From S010-17 sp036478895 (GTDB lineage: Bacteria > Bacteroidota > Bacteroidia > Flavobacteriales > Flavobacteriaceae): a stretch of 16,989 bases of DNA. Location of the stretch: positions 1 through 16,989 of the forward strand of contig JAZGEV010000149.1 of the NCBI GenBank assembly GCA_036478895.1, written 5' to 3'. Position 1 is the stretch's first letter, and every line of letters begins with the position of its first letter. Under the pieces are notes generated by a model. That model made no database searches. It saw only the letters and a program-made list of their open reading frames with translations, and was not told the DNA's origin. Positions 1-7,992 of the stretch are shown in pieces. The position numbers and the translations under genes are program-made.

Positions 1-524
1 ATGATGGTGGTGTATATCAAGGTATAACTCAAGGATTAGATGATCCTGCTGACCCATCTACAGGTTTAGCTCATATTGGTGCTGGATTATTGAGCGCTGC
101 TAGTCAAGACGCATTATTTTTTAGTGCATCTGAATCTTTATTTTTACAAGCTGAAGCTGCTATGAATGGAGATATTGCTGGAGTTGCTTTAGATTTATTT
201 CAAAGTGGTATTACTGAATCATTTAATTTATTAGGAATAGGTGGTGATGCTGCTGGTTACATTGCTTCTAATGCTGCAACTGTAGATTTAGAAAGTATTA
301 TGAATGAAAAGTATGTTGCTTTACATGCAACTGATGGTTTAGAAATTTATATTGAACACAATAGAACTGGTTTTCCAAATCCACCATTACCAACTTTAAC
401 AACTGATAGTCATAGACCTTACCGTTTAATGTATCCTCAATCAGAATTCGTTGGTAACTCAGCAAATGTGATTAACATTTCAAGAGCGGATGTATTTGTA
501 CCAAGCTTATTCTATCAACACTAA
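1..524 (+). CDS. SusD/RagB-family nutrient-binding outer-membrane lipoprotein, SusD_2 type (C-terminal part)
   Basis: The reading frame is open from base 3 to the TAA at 522-524, so only the last ~173 codons of a much longer protein (family usually 450-550 residues) are present. Visible SusD_2-type features are a helix with FLQAEAAMNG (family pattern 'LLAEAALRG'), the stretch LFQSGITESF, then IMNEKYVALHATDGLEIYIE followed by HNRTGFP, matching the family's 'I..QKWIAL...G.EA..E.RRTGYP', and a C-terminal R.MYPQSEF..N. Family members are surface lipoproteins that pair with a SusC-like TonB-dependent transporter to bind and import peptides or glycans; that partner would lie just upstream, outside the window. 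The substrate cannot be told. Two lipoprotein genes follow at 32 and 22 bases and are probably co-transcribed. A TTG at 90 can be read as a start, but the frame continues upstream without interruption, so I take it as internal. Confidence 0.88.
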   Translation, partial: DGGVYQGITQGLDDPADPSTGLAHIGAGLLSAASQDALFFSASESLFLQAEAAMNGDIAGVALDLFQSGITESFNLLGIGGDAAGYIASNAATVDLESIMNEKYVALHATDGLEIYIEHNRTGFPNPPLPTLTTDSHRPYRLMYPQSEFVGNSANVINISRADVFVPSLFYQH

Positions 525-556
525 AATTATTATTAACTATTAAATATATATAAAGA

Positions 557-1372
557 ATGAAAAATTTTAAATTATTATTAATCATTGCAGCAATTACTTT
601 TGCATTTACATCTTGTGAAGATGAAAGTACAATTGATGGACATGATTTAACTGGAAGCTCAAGAATAGTTGGTTGGGCAAACCCAATAGTAACAGAATCT
701 TATTTCGAAGATTTAGGTACTATTGACAAAAACTATCCAATAAATGTATTAGGAGGAAGTGATGGATCACCTACAACACAAGACATTGCTTTTAATGTTA
801 CAGTGAATATGGCTGAAACAACTGCTACTAATGGTGAGTACACACTATCTGCATCAAGTGCATTGATACCTGCTGGTAATACTTATGGTGATTTACCTTT
901 GGGTATTAACACGGGGAACTTTAGTCCAACTGCACCTACTAAATTAGTTTTAGACTTATCTACAAGTGTTGATGGTGTTGTTGTTTCTAGTTTAGCTAGA
1001 CAAATGACTATTAACTTTGTTGGATGTCAATCTGAATTGGCTAATTACATGTATGAAGTAACTACTACACGTGAAGATGGAGCGGTTTACGGACCTACAG
1101 TTGAAACTATGTTAATGGAATCTGTAAATAACTTTATGACTTATAGTGTTGGTTCTTGGGGATCTCCTTTGAATCCAGGTCATGGTGTACGTTTTGAAGA
1201 TATTTGTGGTAGCTTAAGAGTTCCTACTCAATCTTTAGCTGATATGTATTCAAATACTGTTACAAGTTTAAACAGTCCTACTGTAGATGAAGATGGAAAT
1301 TTTCAAATAGATTATTCTATTAGCTTTAGTGCAGGACCTTTAAATCACGAAGGAGTATATACAAAACAATAA
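557..1372 (+). CDS. Secreted lipoprotein of a SusCD-type locus, beta-sandwich-like
   Basis: A 271-residue protein. The N-terminus is a lipoprotein signal peptide with a hydrophobic core (LLLIIAAITFAF) and lipobox FTSC, giving lipidation at Cys20, followed by acidic residues. The mature part is rich in Thr, Ser, Val and Asn. Around residues 70-135 it has the pattern of DUF1735 or Calx-beta-like domains that accompany SusD proteins: NVTVNMAETTATNGEYTLSA, then LIPAGNTYGDLPLGIN and LVLDLST. Two Cys (in VGCQSE and EDICGS) occur in the C-terminal half and might form a disulfide; this is inference. It lies 32 bases after the SusD-like gene, with no promoter or terminator seen between them, so it is probably an accessory surface lipoprotein of the same uptake system. 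I assign no specific domain with certainty and no substrate. Confidence 0.8.
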   Translation: MKNFKLLLIIAAITFAFTSCEDESTIDGHDLTGSSRIVGWANPIVTESYFEDLGTIDKNYPINVLGGSDGSPTTQDIAFNVTVNMAETTATNGEYTLSASSALIPAGNTYGDLPLGINTGNFSPTAPTKLVLDLSTSVDGVVVSSLARQMTINFVGCQSELANYMYEVTTTREDGAVYGPTVETMLMESVNNFMTYSVGSWGSPLNPGHGVRFEDICGSLRVPTQSLADMYSNTVTSLNSPTVDEDGNFQIDYSISFSAGPLNHEGVYTKQ

Positions 1373-1394
1373 TTCCTAAAATAAAATTAAAATT

Positions 1395-2270
1395 ATGAAA
1401 CATTTATTAAAAATAACAATTGCATTATTCATCACATCTTTATTTTTCGCATCATGTGAAACTACTGAAGAAGTAGAAATGGATAGAAATGCAAAACCTG
1501 TTGTAAACTTTGAATCTTCTACTGTTACTGTAACAGAAGATGGAACTGCAATGATTACAATTGAAACAGCTACTCCAATTAGCAAACCAATAATTTTTAA
1601 ATTAGTACAAGTTGGTGGTAATGCTGTTGATGGTGAAGATTATTCTTTTGGGAGTAATTATTCTGAAGCTGATTATGGACCAATTGGTGGGAAAGTAGTA
1701 ATACCAGCATATGCTACAAGTGGTAGTGTTGCTATTGAAGGTGTAACTGACTTTATGATTGATAACAAATCTGCTGTTTTTCAATTAGAATCTATGGAAT
1801 CTATGAATGGTATAAAAGGTGCTGGTGACAAAGTTACGGTAACTATTGCTGATTTTACAAGCGATGATCTTACAATTAACTTACATTGGACAACTACAGA
1901 CCATGATGCATGTGATCAAGATCTAGATTTGTATTTAGGTAATGCTGGTAATGCTGATTTAGCTCACTCTTGGAATGACTGTCCTGAATCTTTAACTTTA
2001 TTATCTACAGATGCAGATGATGTTTATTTCATTAGCGTTGACTTATGGGCTCCAAGTGATTTCACACAAGGTGCACCTGGTGATGTACCTTATGATACTA
2101 CTTGGGAATTAGAGGTTGGTCAAGTTGGTATTTCTTCACAAACTTTTGCAGGAACTACTAATGATTCTCACTATTTAAACTGGTCTGGTTTTGGGGCGTT
2201 TGGTGGAGATGGTTTTCATTCAAATGTAATTCAAATTACTAAAACTGGTAGTACTTACGTTATACAATAA
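1395..2270 (+). CDS. Secreted lipoprotein with Calx-beta-like region and a Cys-flanked DLDLYL motif
   Basis: A 291-residue protein. The signal peptide ends in FFASC, giving lipidation at Cys21. Residues ~33-150 read as a Calx-beta-like beta-sandwich: VNFESSTVTVTEDGTAMITI, then DGEDYSF, GGKVVIPAYATSGSVAI and KVTVTIADF. Residues ~155-291 form a second domain with the acidic motif CDQDLDLYL and, some 20 residues later, WNDCPESLTL. The paired Cys suggest a disulfide, and DLDLYL resembles the acidic strand motif of PPC or DUF2135-type beta-domains; both points are inference. It is the last intact gene before the terminator at 2295, so it probably ends the Sus-like operon. A decayed paralogue lies directly downstream (2341-3225), which shows that this gene was duplicated in tandem. 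The function is unknown; substrate binding at the cell surface is the plain guess from context. Confidence 0.8.
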   Translation: MKHLLKITIALFITSLFFASCETTEEVEMDRNAKPVVNFESSTVTVTEDGTAMITIETATPISKPIIFKLVQVGGNAVDGEDYSFGSNYSEADYGPIGGKVVIPAYATSGSVAIEGVTDFMIDNKSAVFQLESMESMNGIKGAGDKVTVTIADFTSDDLTINLHWTTTDHDACDQDLDLYLGNAGNADLAHSWNDCPESLTLLSTDADDVYFISVDLWAPSDFTQGAPGDVPYDTTWELEVGQVGISSQTFAGTTNDSHYLNWSGFGAFGGDGFHSNVIQITKTGSTYVIQ

Positions 2271-2294
2271 TATAAGTTTTATCTAAAAATATTT

Positions 2295-2322
2295 AAAAGG
2301 CTATCGTGAGATAGCCTTTTTT
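2295..2322 (+). terminator. Intrinsic terminator of the Sus-like operon
   Basis: A perfect inverted repeat: 2295-2305 (AAAAGGCTATC) pairs with 2310-2320 (GATAGCCTTTT) around the tetraloop GTGA, a GNRA-type loop, and is followed by more T. The GC-containing core stem is 7 bp. It starts 25 bases after the stop of the 291-residue lipoprotein and before the pseudogene, so it ends the operon. Confidence 0.9.
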
Positions 2323-2340
2323 ATTAAAAATATTATAGTT

Positions 2341-3225
2341 ATGAAGCATAGCATCTATTTAAAATTGTCTCTCTGTTTATTGTTTTAGTAACAACTTTTA
2401 CAAGTTGTAATGAAGATATAAATCAACAAACTCATAATAAACCTAATGTAAATTTTAAAATAGACTCAATTACTATATCAGAAAATGGTTATGGTGAAAT
2501 AACTGTTATAACTGATAAAGTATTAACAAAAGATATTGTATTTAAAATCGTTCAAATTGATGGTATTGCCAAAGAAGGAAAAGATTACTACTTTAATGAA
2601 TATACAACAAGCGACTTTGGAAGTATAGGTGGTAGAATAGTAATTCCTGCATACACAAATACTGGTTCTATAACAATTCATGGTATAACAGATTATAAAT
2701 TAGATTCAAATTCAGCTTTATTTAAATTAGAAGCTGTTGAATCAATGCTAGGTTATAATGGTAGTAATGATGAATTTATAGTAAATATTAATGATTATGT
2801 AAGTGAAAACTTAAACGTTACTCTAGAATGGTTTACAGATTCTGATATCGAAACAGCTTGTGAGCAAGATTTAGATTTATATCTTAATATAAATACTCAC
2901 GAATCATTTAGGCATTCTTTCTACAACTGCCCTGAAGTGTTAACCATTTATAATAACGATATTGATAGAACTTATAGTGTAATAAGTTGATTATTTTAAA
3001 ACAAATCAGCCTACATACTTTACAAACATTATTGGCTATAATACAAGATATCGTATAAAAATATCAAAAACCAGTCAATTTATTAATATTATTAATGGAG
3101 ATAGTTATAGCTCTCATTGGTTTAACTGGACATTCTATTGTGATTTAGGTTATAGTCAAAACCAGTATCATGTTTTAGATATAATTAAAACTAATAACAG
3201 CTATACTTATAATGTATTCATTTAA
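2341..3225 (+). pseudogene. Frameshifted tandem paralogue of the 291-residue lipoprotein
   Basis: This stretch encodes, over its whole length, a homologue of the lipoprotein at 1395-2270, but in three pieces of reading frame. From ATG 2341 the frame reads MKHSIYLK and soon meets a TAG at 2386. Adding one A at the run 2361-2364 joins it to a frame giving a signal peptide that ends in FTSC, then PNVNF, GGRIVIPAYTNTGSI, CEQDLDLYL and NCPEVLTI. That frame stops at TGA 2988 after VIS; the neighbour has ISVD there, so two bases appear lost near 2987. The frame starting with GAT at 2989 then runs open (HWFNWTF, matching HYLNWSG) to TAA 3223. Correcting both sites gives 295 residues against 291. Sequence divergence is high, so the duplication is not recent. 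A base-calling error at both places is possible but less likely. Confidence 0.85.
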
Positions 3226-3238
3226 AATAGTATTTTTG
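3225..3238 (+). promoter_or_regulatory. Probable Bacteroidota-type promoter (-7 box) of rlmB
   Basis: TATTTTTG at 3231-3238 fits the Bacteroidota -7 consensus TAnnTTTG and sits 18 bases before the rlmB start, just after the pseudogene. No clear TTG -33 element is visible at the expected spacing. The 14-mer AAATAGTATTTTTG (3225-3238) recurs exactly before the ABC exporter at 4779-4792. Confidence 0.5.
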
Positions 3239-3256
3239 CAGTAATTAAACTACAAA

Positions 3257-3994
3257 ATGCAAAATACAGAACACATCTTTGGAATTAGAGCAATTATAGA
3301 GGCTATTAATGCTGATAAAGAGTTAGAAAAAGTATATCTACAAAAAGATTTGAAAGGTTCGTTGATGAATGAACTTAGTGGTATAATAAGAAGTAAAAAA
3401 ATTGCTTCTAGTTATGTACCCATTGAAAAATTGAATAAGTTATCTAATTTTCAGAATCATCAAGGTGCCGTTGCAAAAATTTCGGCAATAAAATTTCACG
3501 ATCTAGAAACTTTAATTGAAATTGTACAGGAAGATAATAGTTCACCGTTATTTCTATTACTCGATCAAGTTAGTGATGTTAGAAATTTTGGTGCAATAAT
3601 AAGAACCGCAGAATGCAGTAATGTTAATGGGATTATAATTCCTAATCATGGCAACGCTCCTGTTAATGCAGATGCTATAAAAACATCGGCTGGTGCCGCA
3701 TTTAAAATTCCAATTTGTAAAGTAGAGCACATAAAAGATGCCTTATTTATATTACAAGCCTCAGAATTTCAAATTGTATCCGTTACCGAAAAAACAGATC
3801 AATTAATCTATAATGTAGACTTAAAAAAACCAACAGCGTTAATTATGGGATCGGAACATAGAGGGATTTCTCCATCAATATTGAAAATGAGTGATGAAAA
3901 AGTTAAATTACCAATGTATGGAACTATTGAGTCATTAAACGTATCTGTTGCTTGTGGGATTGCTTTATATGAAGTTGTAAGGCAACGTTTATAA
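3257..3994 (+). CDS. rlmB: 23S rRNA (guanosine-2'-O-)-methyltransferase RlmB, TrmH/SpoU family
   Basis: A 245-residue protein of normal family length. By family knowledge it transfers a methyl group from S-adenosylmethionine to the 2'-oxygen of a conserved guanosine (G2251 in E. coli numbering) in the peptidyl-transferase region of 23S rRNA. The N-terminal RNA-binding domain (EHIFGIRAIIEAI, residues 5-17) is followed by the three knot motifs of the SPOUT fold: motif 1 with N110 and R116 (VRNFGAIIRTAE), motif 2 GSEHRGIS (198-205), and motif 3 SLNVSVACG (226-234). The catalytic Arg and the Asn/Ser of motif 3 are all present. The related tRNA enzyme TrmH is an alternative, but the N-terminal domain favours RlmB. 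It has its own candidate promoter and lies 43 bases before truA on the same strand. Confidence 0.92.
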   Translation: MQNTEHIFGIRAIIEAINADKELEKVYLQKDLKGSLMNELSGIIRSKKIASSYVPIEKLNKLSNFQNHQGAVAKISAIKFHDLETLIEIVQEDNSSPLFLLLDQVSDVRNFGAIIRTAECSNVNGIIIPNHGNAPVNADAIKTSAGAAFKIPICKVEHIKDALFILQASEFQIVSVTEKTDQLIYNVDLKKPTALIMGSEHRGISPSILKMSDEKVKLPMYGTIESLNVSVACGIALYEVVRQRL

Positions 3995-4037
3995 TTTTTT
4001 ATTATAATTCATTAATAACAACAATTTTTATCCATAA

Positions 4038-4784
4038 ATGCGTTACTTCATTGATTTATCATATAACGGCAAATATTATCACGGATGGCAAAACCAACCT
4101 AATGCCATTTCTATACAAGAAGTATTGGAGAATGCACTTTCGCGTTTACTTCGTACAAAAATCGCAGTAGTAGGTGCTGGAAGAACAGATGCTGGAGTTC
4201 ATGCAAAACAATTATTTGCACATTTTGATATAAATACTCCTTTTGACACTGATAACCTCACTAAAAGATTAAATGCTTTTTTACCTGATGATATTAAAAT
4301 TACAAAAATTATTAATGTAAATAACGATGCTCACGCACGTTTTAATGCAATCACTAGAAGTTATGAATATCAAATATGGCTAGGTAAAAATCCTTTTTTA
4401 ATTAATTCTACTTGGCAAATACATAATAAAAAATTGAATATTGAAGCAATGAATCTTGCTGCTTCTACTCTACTTAACTACACAAATTTTAAATGTTTTG
4501 CAAAGTCAAAAACTGATGTTTACACATATGATTGTGACATAACAGAAGCTAAGTGGCTAGTAGATGGAAATTTATTAACTTTTCATATAACTGCTAATCG
4601 GTTTTTAAGAAATATGGTGCGTTCTATTGTTGGAACACTTTACGATATTGGTATTGGAAAAATATCTTTGTCAGATTTTAATGTAATTATCAAAAGTCAA
4701 GATCGAACAAAAGCAGGGATTTCGGTACCGGCTAAAGGTTTGTTTTTAACAAAAATTGTTTATCCAAATTCAATTTATAAATAG
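4038..4784 (+). CDS. truA: tRNA pseudouridine(38-40) synthase TruA
   Basis: A 248-residue protein of usual length for the family. It isomerises uridine to pseudouridine at positions 38-40 in the anticodon arm of many tRNAs. The signature is clear: GAGRTDAGVHAKQ at residues 46-58 with catalytic Asp51 (the equivalent of Asp60 in E. coli). Other family landmarks are the N-terminal YNGKYYHGWQNQP, ARFNAITRSYEYQI in the middle, and FLRNMVRSIVGTL near the C-terminus, which belongs to the active-site fold. The ATG at 4038 gives the canonical N-terminus MRYFIDLSYNG, with no in-frame alternative needed. It is preceded by rlmB and followed at 29 bases by an ABC exporter. Two RNA-modification enzymes side by side may be co-expressed, although the 43-base AT-rich gap upstream could hold a promoter. 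Confidence 0.95.
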   Translation: MRYFIDLSYNGKYYHGWQNQPNAISIQEVLENALSRLLRTKIAVVGAGRTDAGVHAKQLFAHFDINTPFDTDNLTKRLNAFLPDDIKITKIINVNNDAHARFNAITRSYEYQIWLGKNPFLINSTWQIHNKKLNIEAMNLAASTLLNYTNFKCFAKSKTDVYTYDCDITEAKWLVDGNLLTFHITANRFLRNMVRSIVGTLYDIGIGKISLSDFNVIIKSQDRTKAGISVPAKGLFLTKIVYPNSIYK

Positions 4785-4792
4785 TATTTTTG
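4779..4792 (+). promoter_or_regulatory. Probable -7 promoter box of the ABC exporter
   Basis: TATTTTTG at 4785-4792 matches TAnnTTTG and starts right after the truA stop, 21 bases before the exporter ATG. The surrounding 14-mer is identical to the one before rlmB. The nearest upstream TTG (4756-4758) is 26 bases away, further than the usual 17-23, so the -33 part is doubtful. Confidence 0.45.
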
Positions 4793-4813
4793 AGGTATCC
4801 TTGATTTTTAATA

Positions 4814-6583
4814 ATGAGTAAAGAAAAAATTTCTGGAAAAGTATTTGATATAGCTCTCTTTAAGAGATTATTATTATATATAAAAAACTATCGATTTGCT
4901 TTTATTATTGCAACAGTTTCGGTAATTCTATTAGCCGCTTTTGCTGCAATTAGACCAACTTTACTAATTAAAATTGTAGATGATTATATTAGTACTAAAA
5001 ACTCTAAGCAAGTCTTAAATTTTAGTTTAATTATGTTTGGCGTATTAATATTAGAAGTAATTTTTCAATTTTTATTTATCTACTTTACCAATTGGCTTGG
5101 TCAACATATTATAAAAGATATTCGTTTTCAGTTATTTAAACATATCTCCTATTTTAAAATGAACTATTTTAATAATACAGCAATTGGTAAAATTGTAACA
5201 AGAGTTGTATCGGATATAGAAACAATTTCAAGTATTTTTGGACAAGGCTTGTTTATGATTATTAGTGATTTACTAAAAATGTTGATTGTTATTTTGGTTA
5301 TGCTATTTATAAACTGGAAGTTAGCACTCATTGTATTTGCAGCTCTACCACTACTTATATACGCTACAAAAGTTTTTAAAGACGCTATGAAAGGCGCTTT
5401 TAAAGATGTTAGAAACGAAGTGTCCAACCTAAATAGTTTTGTTCAAGAAAGATTAACTGGAATGAAAATTGTTCAAATATTCAGCAGAGAAAAAATAGAA
5501 TATCAAGAATTTAAAAAAATTAATTCTAAACATAAAAAGGCTTGGATAAAAACGGTTTGGTATAATTCTATATTTTTTCCTATTGCAGAAGTTGTACCTT
5601 CAATTGCATTAGGGTTTGTAGTTTGGTATGGTGGGTCTGATATGATAGCGAGTGGTAATACAACTGCTGGAGAGATCATTGGATTTATTATGATGAATCA
5701 AATGCTTTTTAGACCTTTAAGGCAAATTGCTGATAAATTCAATACTTTACAAATGGGAATGGTTGCAGCAGATCGCGTTTTTAAAATTATGGATGAAGAA
5801 ATTAAGGAAAGTGAAAATTCACTTAATAAAACAAACAAAAGACTTAATGGGAATATAAATTTTAATGATGTTCATTTTAGCTATATTAAAGGTGAAGAAG
5901 TATTAAAAGGTATTTCTTTTAATGTTAATAAAGGCGAATCAATTGCTCTTGTAGGAGCTACTGGTGCAGGAAAATCCACAATAATAAATTTACTCAATCG
6001 GTTTTACACTATTGATTCAGGCATTATAACATTGGATGGTAAAAATATAAATGAATTTAACTTACATCATTTAAGAAAACAAATTGCTGTGGTACTTCAA
6101 GATGTCTTTTTATTTTCTGATACTATTTTTAATAACATTACCCTTAACAACAAGAATATTGGTTTAGAAGAAGTCATTAAAGCTGCAAAGCAAATAGGTA
6201 TTCACGATTTTATCATGTCATTACCAAACAATTATAATTACAATGTTAAAGAGCGTGGTGTTATGCTATCCACTGGTCAAAGACAATTAATAGCTTTCTT
6301 AAGAGCATTTGTAAATAAACCGAGTATTTTAATATTAGATGAAGCAACATCATCTATTGATTCGCAATCAGAAATATTAATAAAAAAAGCTACCGAATTA
6401 ATAACTAAAAATAGAACATCTATAATTATTGCACATCGTTTGGCTACTATTAAAAAAGCTGATAGAATTATTGTAATGGATAACGGTAACATTGTTGAAC
6501 AAGGTAATCACCAGGAATTACTTGATAAAAAAGGATTTTATAGTAATTTACATCAAATTCAATTTGATTCAAAAGATATTTAA
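4814..6583 (+). CDS. ABC exporter, fused transmembrane and ATPase half-transporter (MsbA-like)
   Basis: A 589-residue half-transporter with the exporter layout, expected to work as a homodimer in the inner membrane. Residues ~25-310 hold the six-helix ABC membrane domain (helices begin near FAFIIATVSVILLAAF and FSLIMFGVLILEVIFQF). Residues ~345-580 hold the ATPase with Walker A GATGAGKST (381-389), Q-loop VLQDVFLFSD, signature LSTGQ (485-489), Walker B ending in Asp509 with catalytic Glu510 (ILDEATSSID), and H-loop His541 (AHRLAT). All ATPase residues are intact. Family members export lipids, lipid-linked intermediates or drugs; the substrate cannot be inferred here, so I give no gene symbol. 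Its TAA overlaps the stop of the convergent cdaA by four bases (TTAA at 6580-6583), and no terminator hairpin is visible between the two. Confidence 0.92.
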   Translation: MSKEKISGKVFDIALFKRLLLYIKNYRFAFIIATVSVILLAAFAAIRPTLLIKIVDDYISTKNSKQVLNFSLIMFGVLILEVIFQFLFIYFTNWLGQHIIKDIRFQLFKHISYFKMNYFNNTAIGKIVTRVVSDIETISSIFGQGLFMIISDLLKMLIVILVMLFINWKLALIVFAALPLLIYATKVFKDAMKGAFKDVRNEVSNLNSFVQERLTGMKIVQIFSREKIEYQEFKKINSKHKKAWIKTVWYNSIFFPIAEVVPSIALGFVVWYGGSDMIASGNTTAGEIIGFIMMNQMLFRPLRQIADKFNTLQMGMVAADRVFKIMDEEIKESENSLNKTNKRLNGNINFNDVHFSYIKGEEVLKGISFNVNKGESIALVGATGAGKSTIINLLNRFYTIDSGIITLDGKNINEFNLHHLRKQIAVVLQDVFLFSDTIFNNITLNNKNIGLEEVIKAAKQIGIHDFIMSLPNNYNYNVKERGVMLSTGQRQLIAFLRAFVNKPSILILDEATSSIDSQSEILIKKATELITKNRTSIIIAHRLATIKKADRIIVMDNGNIVEQGNHQELLDKKGFYSNLHQIQFDSKDI

Positions 6584-7362
6584 ACTAAATCCTGTTGTAT
6601 TATCTCAATTAATTTATCATCATCATCAAAGAGGATAAATTCACCGTTTTTTATGTATGATAATTTTCCAGTTTCTTCAGATACTACAAGAACAAGTGCG
6701 TCTGTTTGAAGCGAAATTCCAAAAGCTGCTCGATGTCTTAAACCAAATCTTGATGGAATTTGTACATCACGAGCAATTGGAAGGATTACACGTGTTGCAG
6801 TAATAACATTATCTTCAATAATAATAGCACCATCATGTAAAGGGCTATTTTTATAAAAAATACTCTTTAATATTGGTTTATTAACTTCAATTTTCATTTT
6901 ATCACCCGTAGATTTATAACTTTCCAAGCTATTATTCTTCCCAATAACAATTAAAGCACCGGTTTGTGTTTTTCCCATATCAATACAGGTTTTAACAATT
7001 GACTCTACATCTATAAAAGAATTTTCATCCGATTTTAAAAAACTCATTTGCTTTAAAAATCCACGCTTTGCAGAAAAATTTGTTGAACCTAACATTAATA
7101 AAAATCTACGTATCTCCTGTTGAAAAACAATAATTAATGCTATAAAACCTCCACCAATAAATTTACCTAAAATATCACTTAACATTTCCATTTGCAAAAC
7201 TTGAGTTAGTTTCCAAATAAGATAAATAATTGCAATACCAAAAAAAATATTAATAGCTACGGTTCCCTGTACTAGCTTGTAAATATAGTACAATAAAAAA
7301 GCTACCAATACGATATCTAAAAAGTCTAAAAAACCGAATTCTAAAAAATTTAATACATTCAT
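6580..7362 (-). CDS. cdaA: Diadenylate cyclase CdaA (c-di-AMP synthase)
   Basis: A 260-residue membrane protein that condenses two ATP into cyclic di-AMP. Three N-terminal transmembrane helices (about residues 13-31, 35-52 and 66-82) are followed by the DAC catalytic domain. The two diagnostic motifs are present: DGA at 177-179 (in SPLHDGAIII) and RHR at 209-211 (in FGLRHRAAFG), together with the family strand ALVLVVSEETG. In known systems c-di-AMP controls potassium and osmolyte transport and cell-wall balance; this is family knowledge, not shown here. The Firmicutes partners CdaR and GlmM are absent. It is the last gene of a - strand operon after a lipoprotein (30-base gap), a DUF368 protein and a TPR protein. 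Its stop overlaps that of the convergent ABC exporter. Confidence 0.95.
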   Translation of the reverse strand: MNVLNFLEFGFLDFLDIVLVAFLLYYIYKLVQGTVAINIFFGIAIIYLIWKLTQVLQMEMLSDILGKFIGGGFIALIIVFQQEIRRFLLMLGSTNFSAKRGFLKQMSFLKSDENSFIDVESIVKTCIDMGKTQTGALIVIGKNNSLESYKSTGDKMKIEVNKPILKSIFYKNSPLHDGAIIIEDNVITATRVILPIARDVQIPSRFGLRHRAAFGISLQTDALVLVVSEETGKLSYIKNGEFILFDDDDKLIEIIQQDLV

Positions 7363-7392
7363 TGTTGTAAAAATACAAATTATATGTTAATA

Positions 7393-7992
7393 TTAATTCG
7401 AATATATTAACTCAATTGATGATAATTTATCCTTATTCACTACTTTTTTTAATGCTGCTTTTATTTCCATATAATTTTGAAAAGATAATTGAGAAGAAAA
7501 AGCAGATTGAATGACATATAAATTATCAATAGTATGAAGCGTTTTCATCGATTCTCTTAAATCATCAAACTTTAGTAACAAGGTATCTTTTCCATATTCA
7601 CGAAATGATTTTAATGCTTTAAACTTATATTTTATGGAATCAAATGGGTAAAAAGTCCATTGATTAGTATCAGTATTTAAATAACTATAATAGTTATTCA
7701 TACCTCCATGATTGTGTGGCGACTTTTCCCTATGCTTAATCAACAAACGATTTGCTTCGGGTAAAACATCTTTTAAAATTAATCGTTTGTCAATATTAAA
7801 CAACCAATGTGTTGTTGATATTCTATTTTTCTCATTGATTTTAATTGGCATATTTTTAGTGTAAAACATCCAGATTTGAGAATTATTCTTAATTTCTGTT
7901 GGGCCTTCTAGAGAAATCATTGGTATTTTAACTTCTTTCTTGGAACAAGAAAATAATATGCTTAATAAAATTAATAGTAGTATTTTTTTCAC
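7393..7992 (-). CDS. Small lipoprotein of unknown function, GTG start
   Basis: A 199-residue protein with a short lipoprotein signal (MKKILLLILLSILFSC, lipidation at Cys16) followed by a Lys/Glu-rich segment. No catalytic motif is recognised. The middle (residues ~60-115) carries FNIDKRLILKDVLPEANRLL and a His/Asn-rich stretch, HNHGGMNNYY, and the C-terminus looks helical and basic. The start is GTG at 7992-7990 and forms the overlap GTGA with the TGA stop of the DUF368 gene, which points to translational coupling. No ATG gives a complete signal peptide, so GTG is preferred. cdaA follows after 30 bases. Lying between a carrier-lipid translocase homologue and CdaA, it may act at the envelope, but this is inference from context only. 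I do not recognise a named family. Confidence 0.72.
   Translation of the reverse strand: MKKILLLILLSILFSCSKKEVKIPMISLEGPTEIKNNSQIWMFYTKNMPIKINEKNRISTTHWLFNIDKRLILKDVLPEANRLLIKHREKSPHNHGGMNNYYSYLNTDTNQWTFYPFDSIKYKFKALKSFREYGKDTLLLKFDDLRESMKTLHTIDNLYVIQSAFSSQLSFQNYMEIKAALKKVVNKDKLSSIELIYSN

Noticed and set aside
2361..2364. Phase variation by slippage in the A-run of the decayed lipoprotein's signal peptide
   Set aside because: The run is only four A, too short for frequent slippage, and a second frameshift outside any homopolymer would still inactivate the gene.
2745..2990. A separate 81-residue gene starting at the ATG at 2745
   Set aside because: Homology to the upstream lipoprotein continues on both sides of it, so it is only the middle part of the frameshifted paralogue.
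3995..4037. An AT-only hairpin (ATAAT..ATTAT) as a terminator after rlmB
   Set aside because: It has no G-C pairs and a 5-bp stem, so it would be too weak to act.
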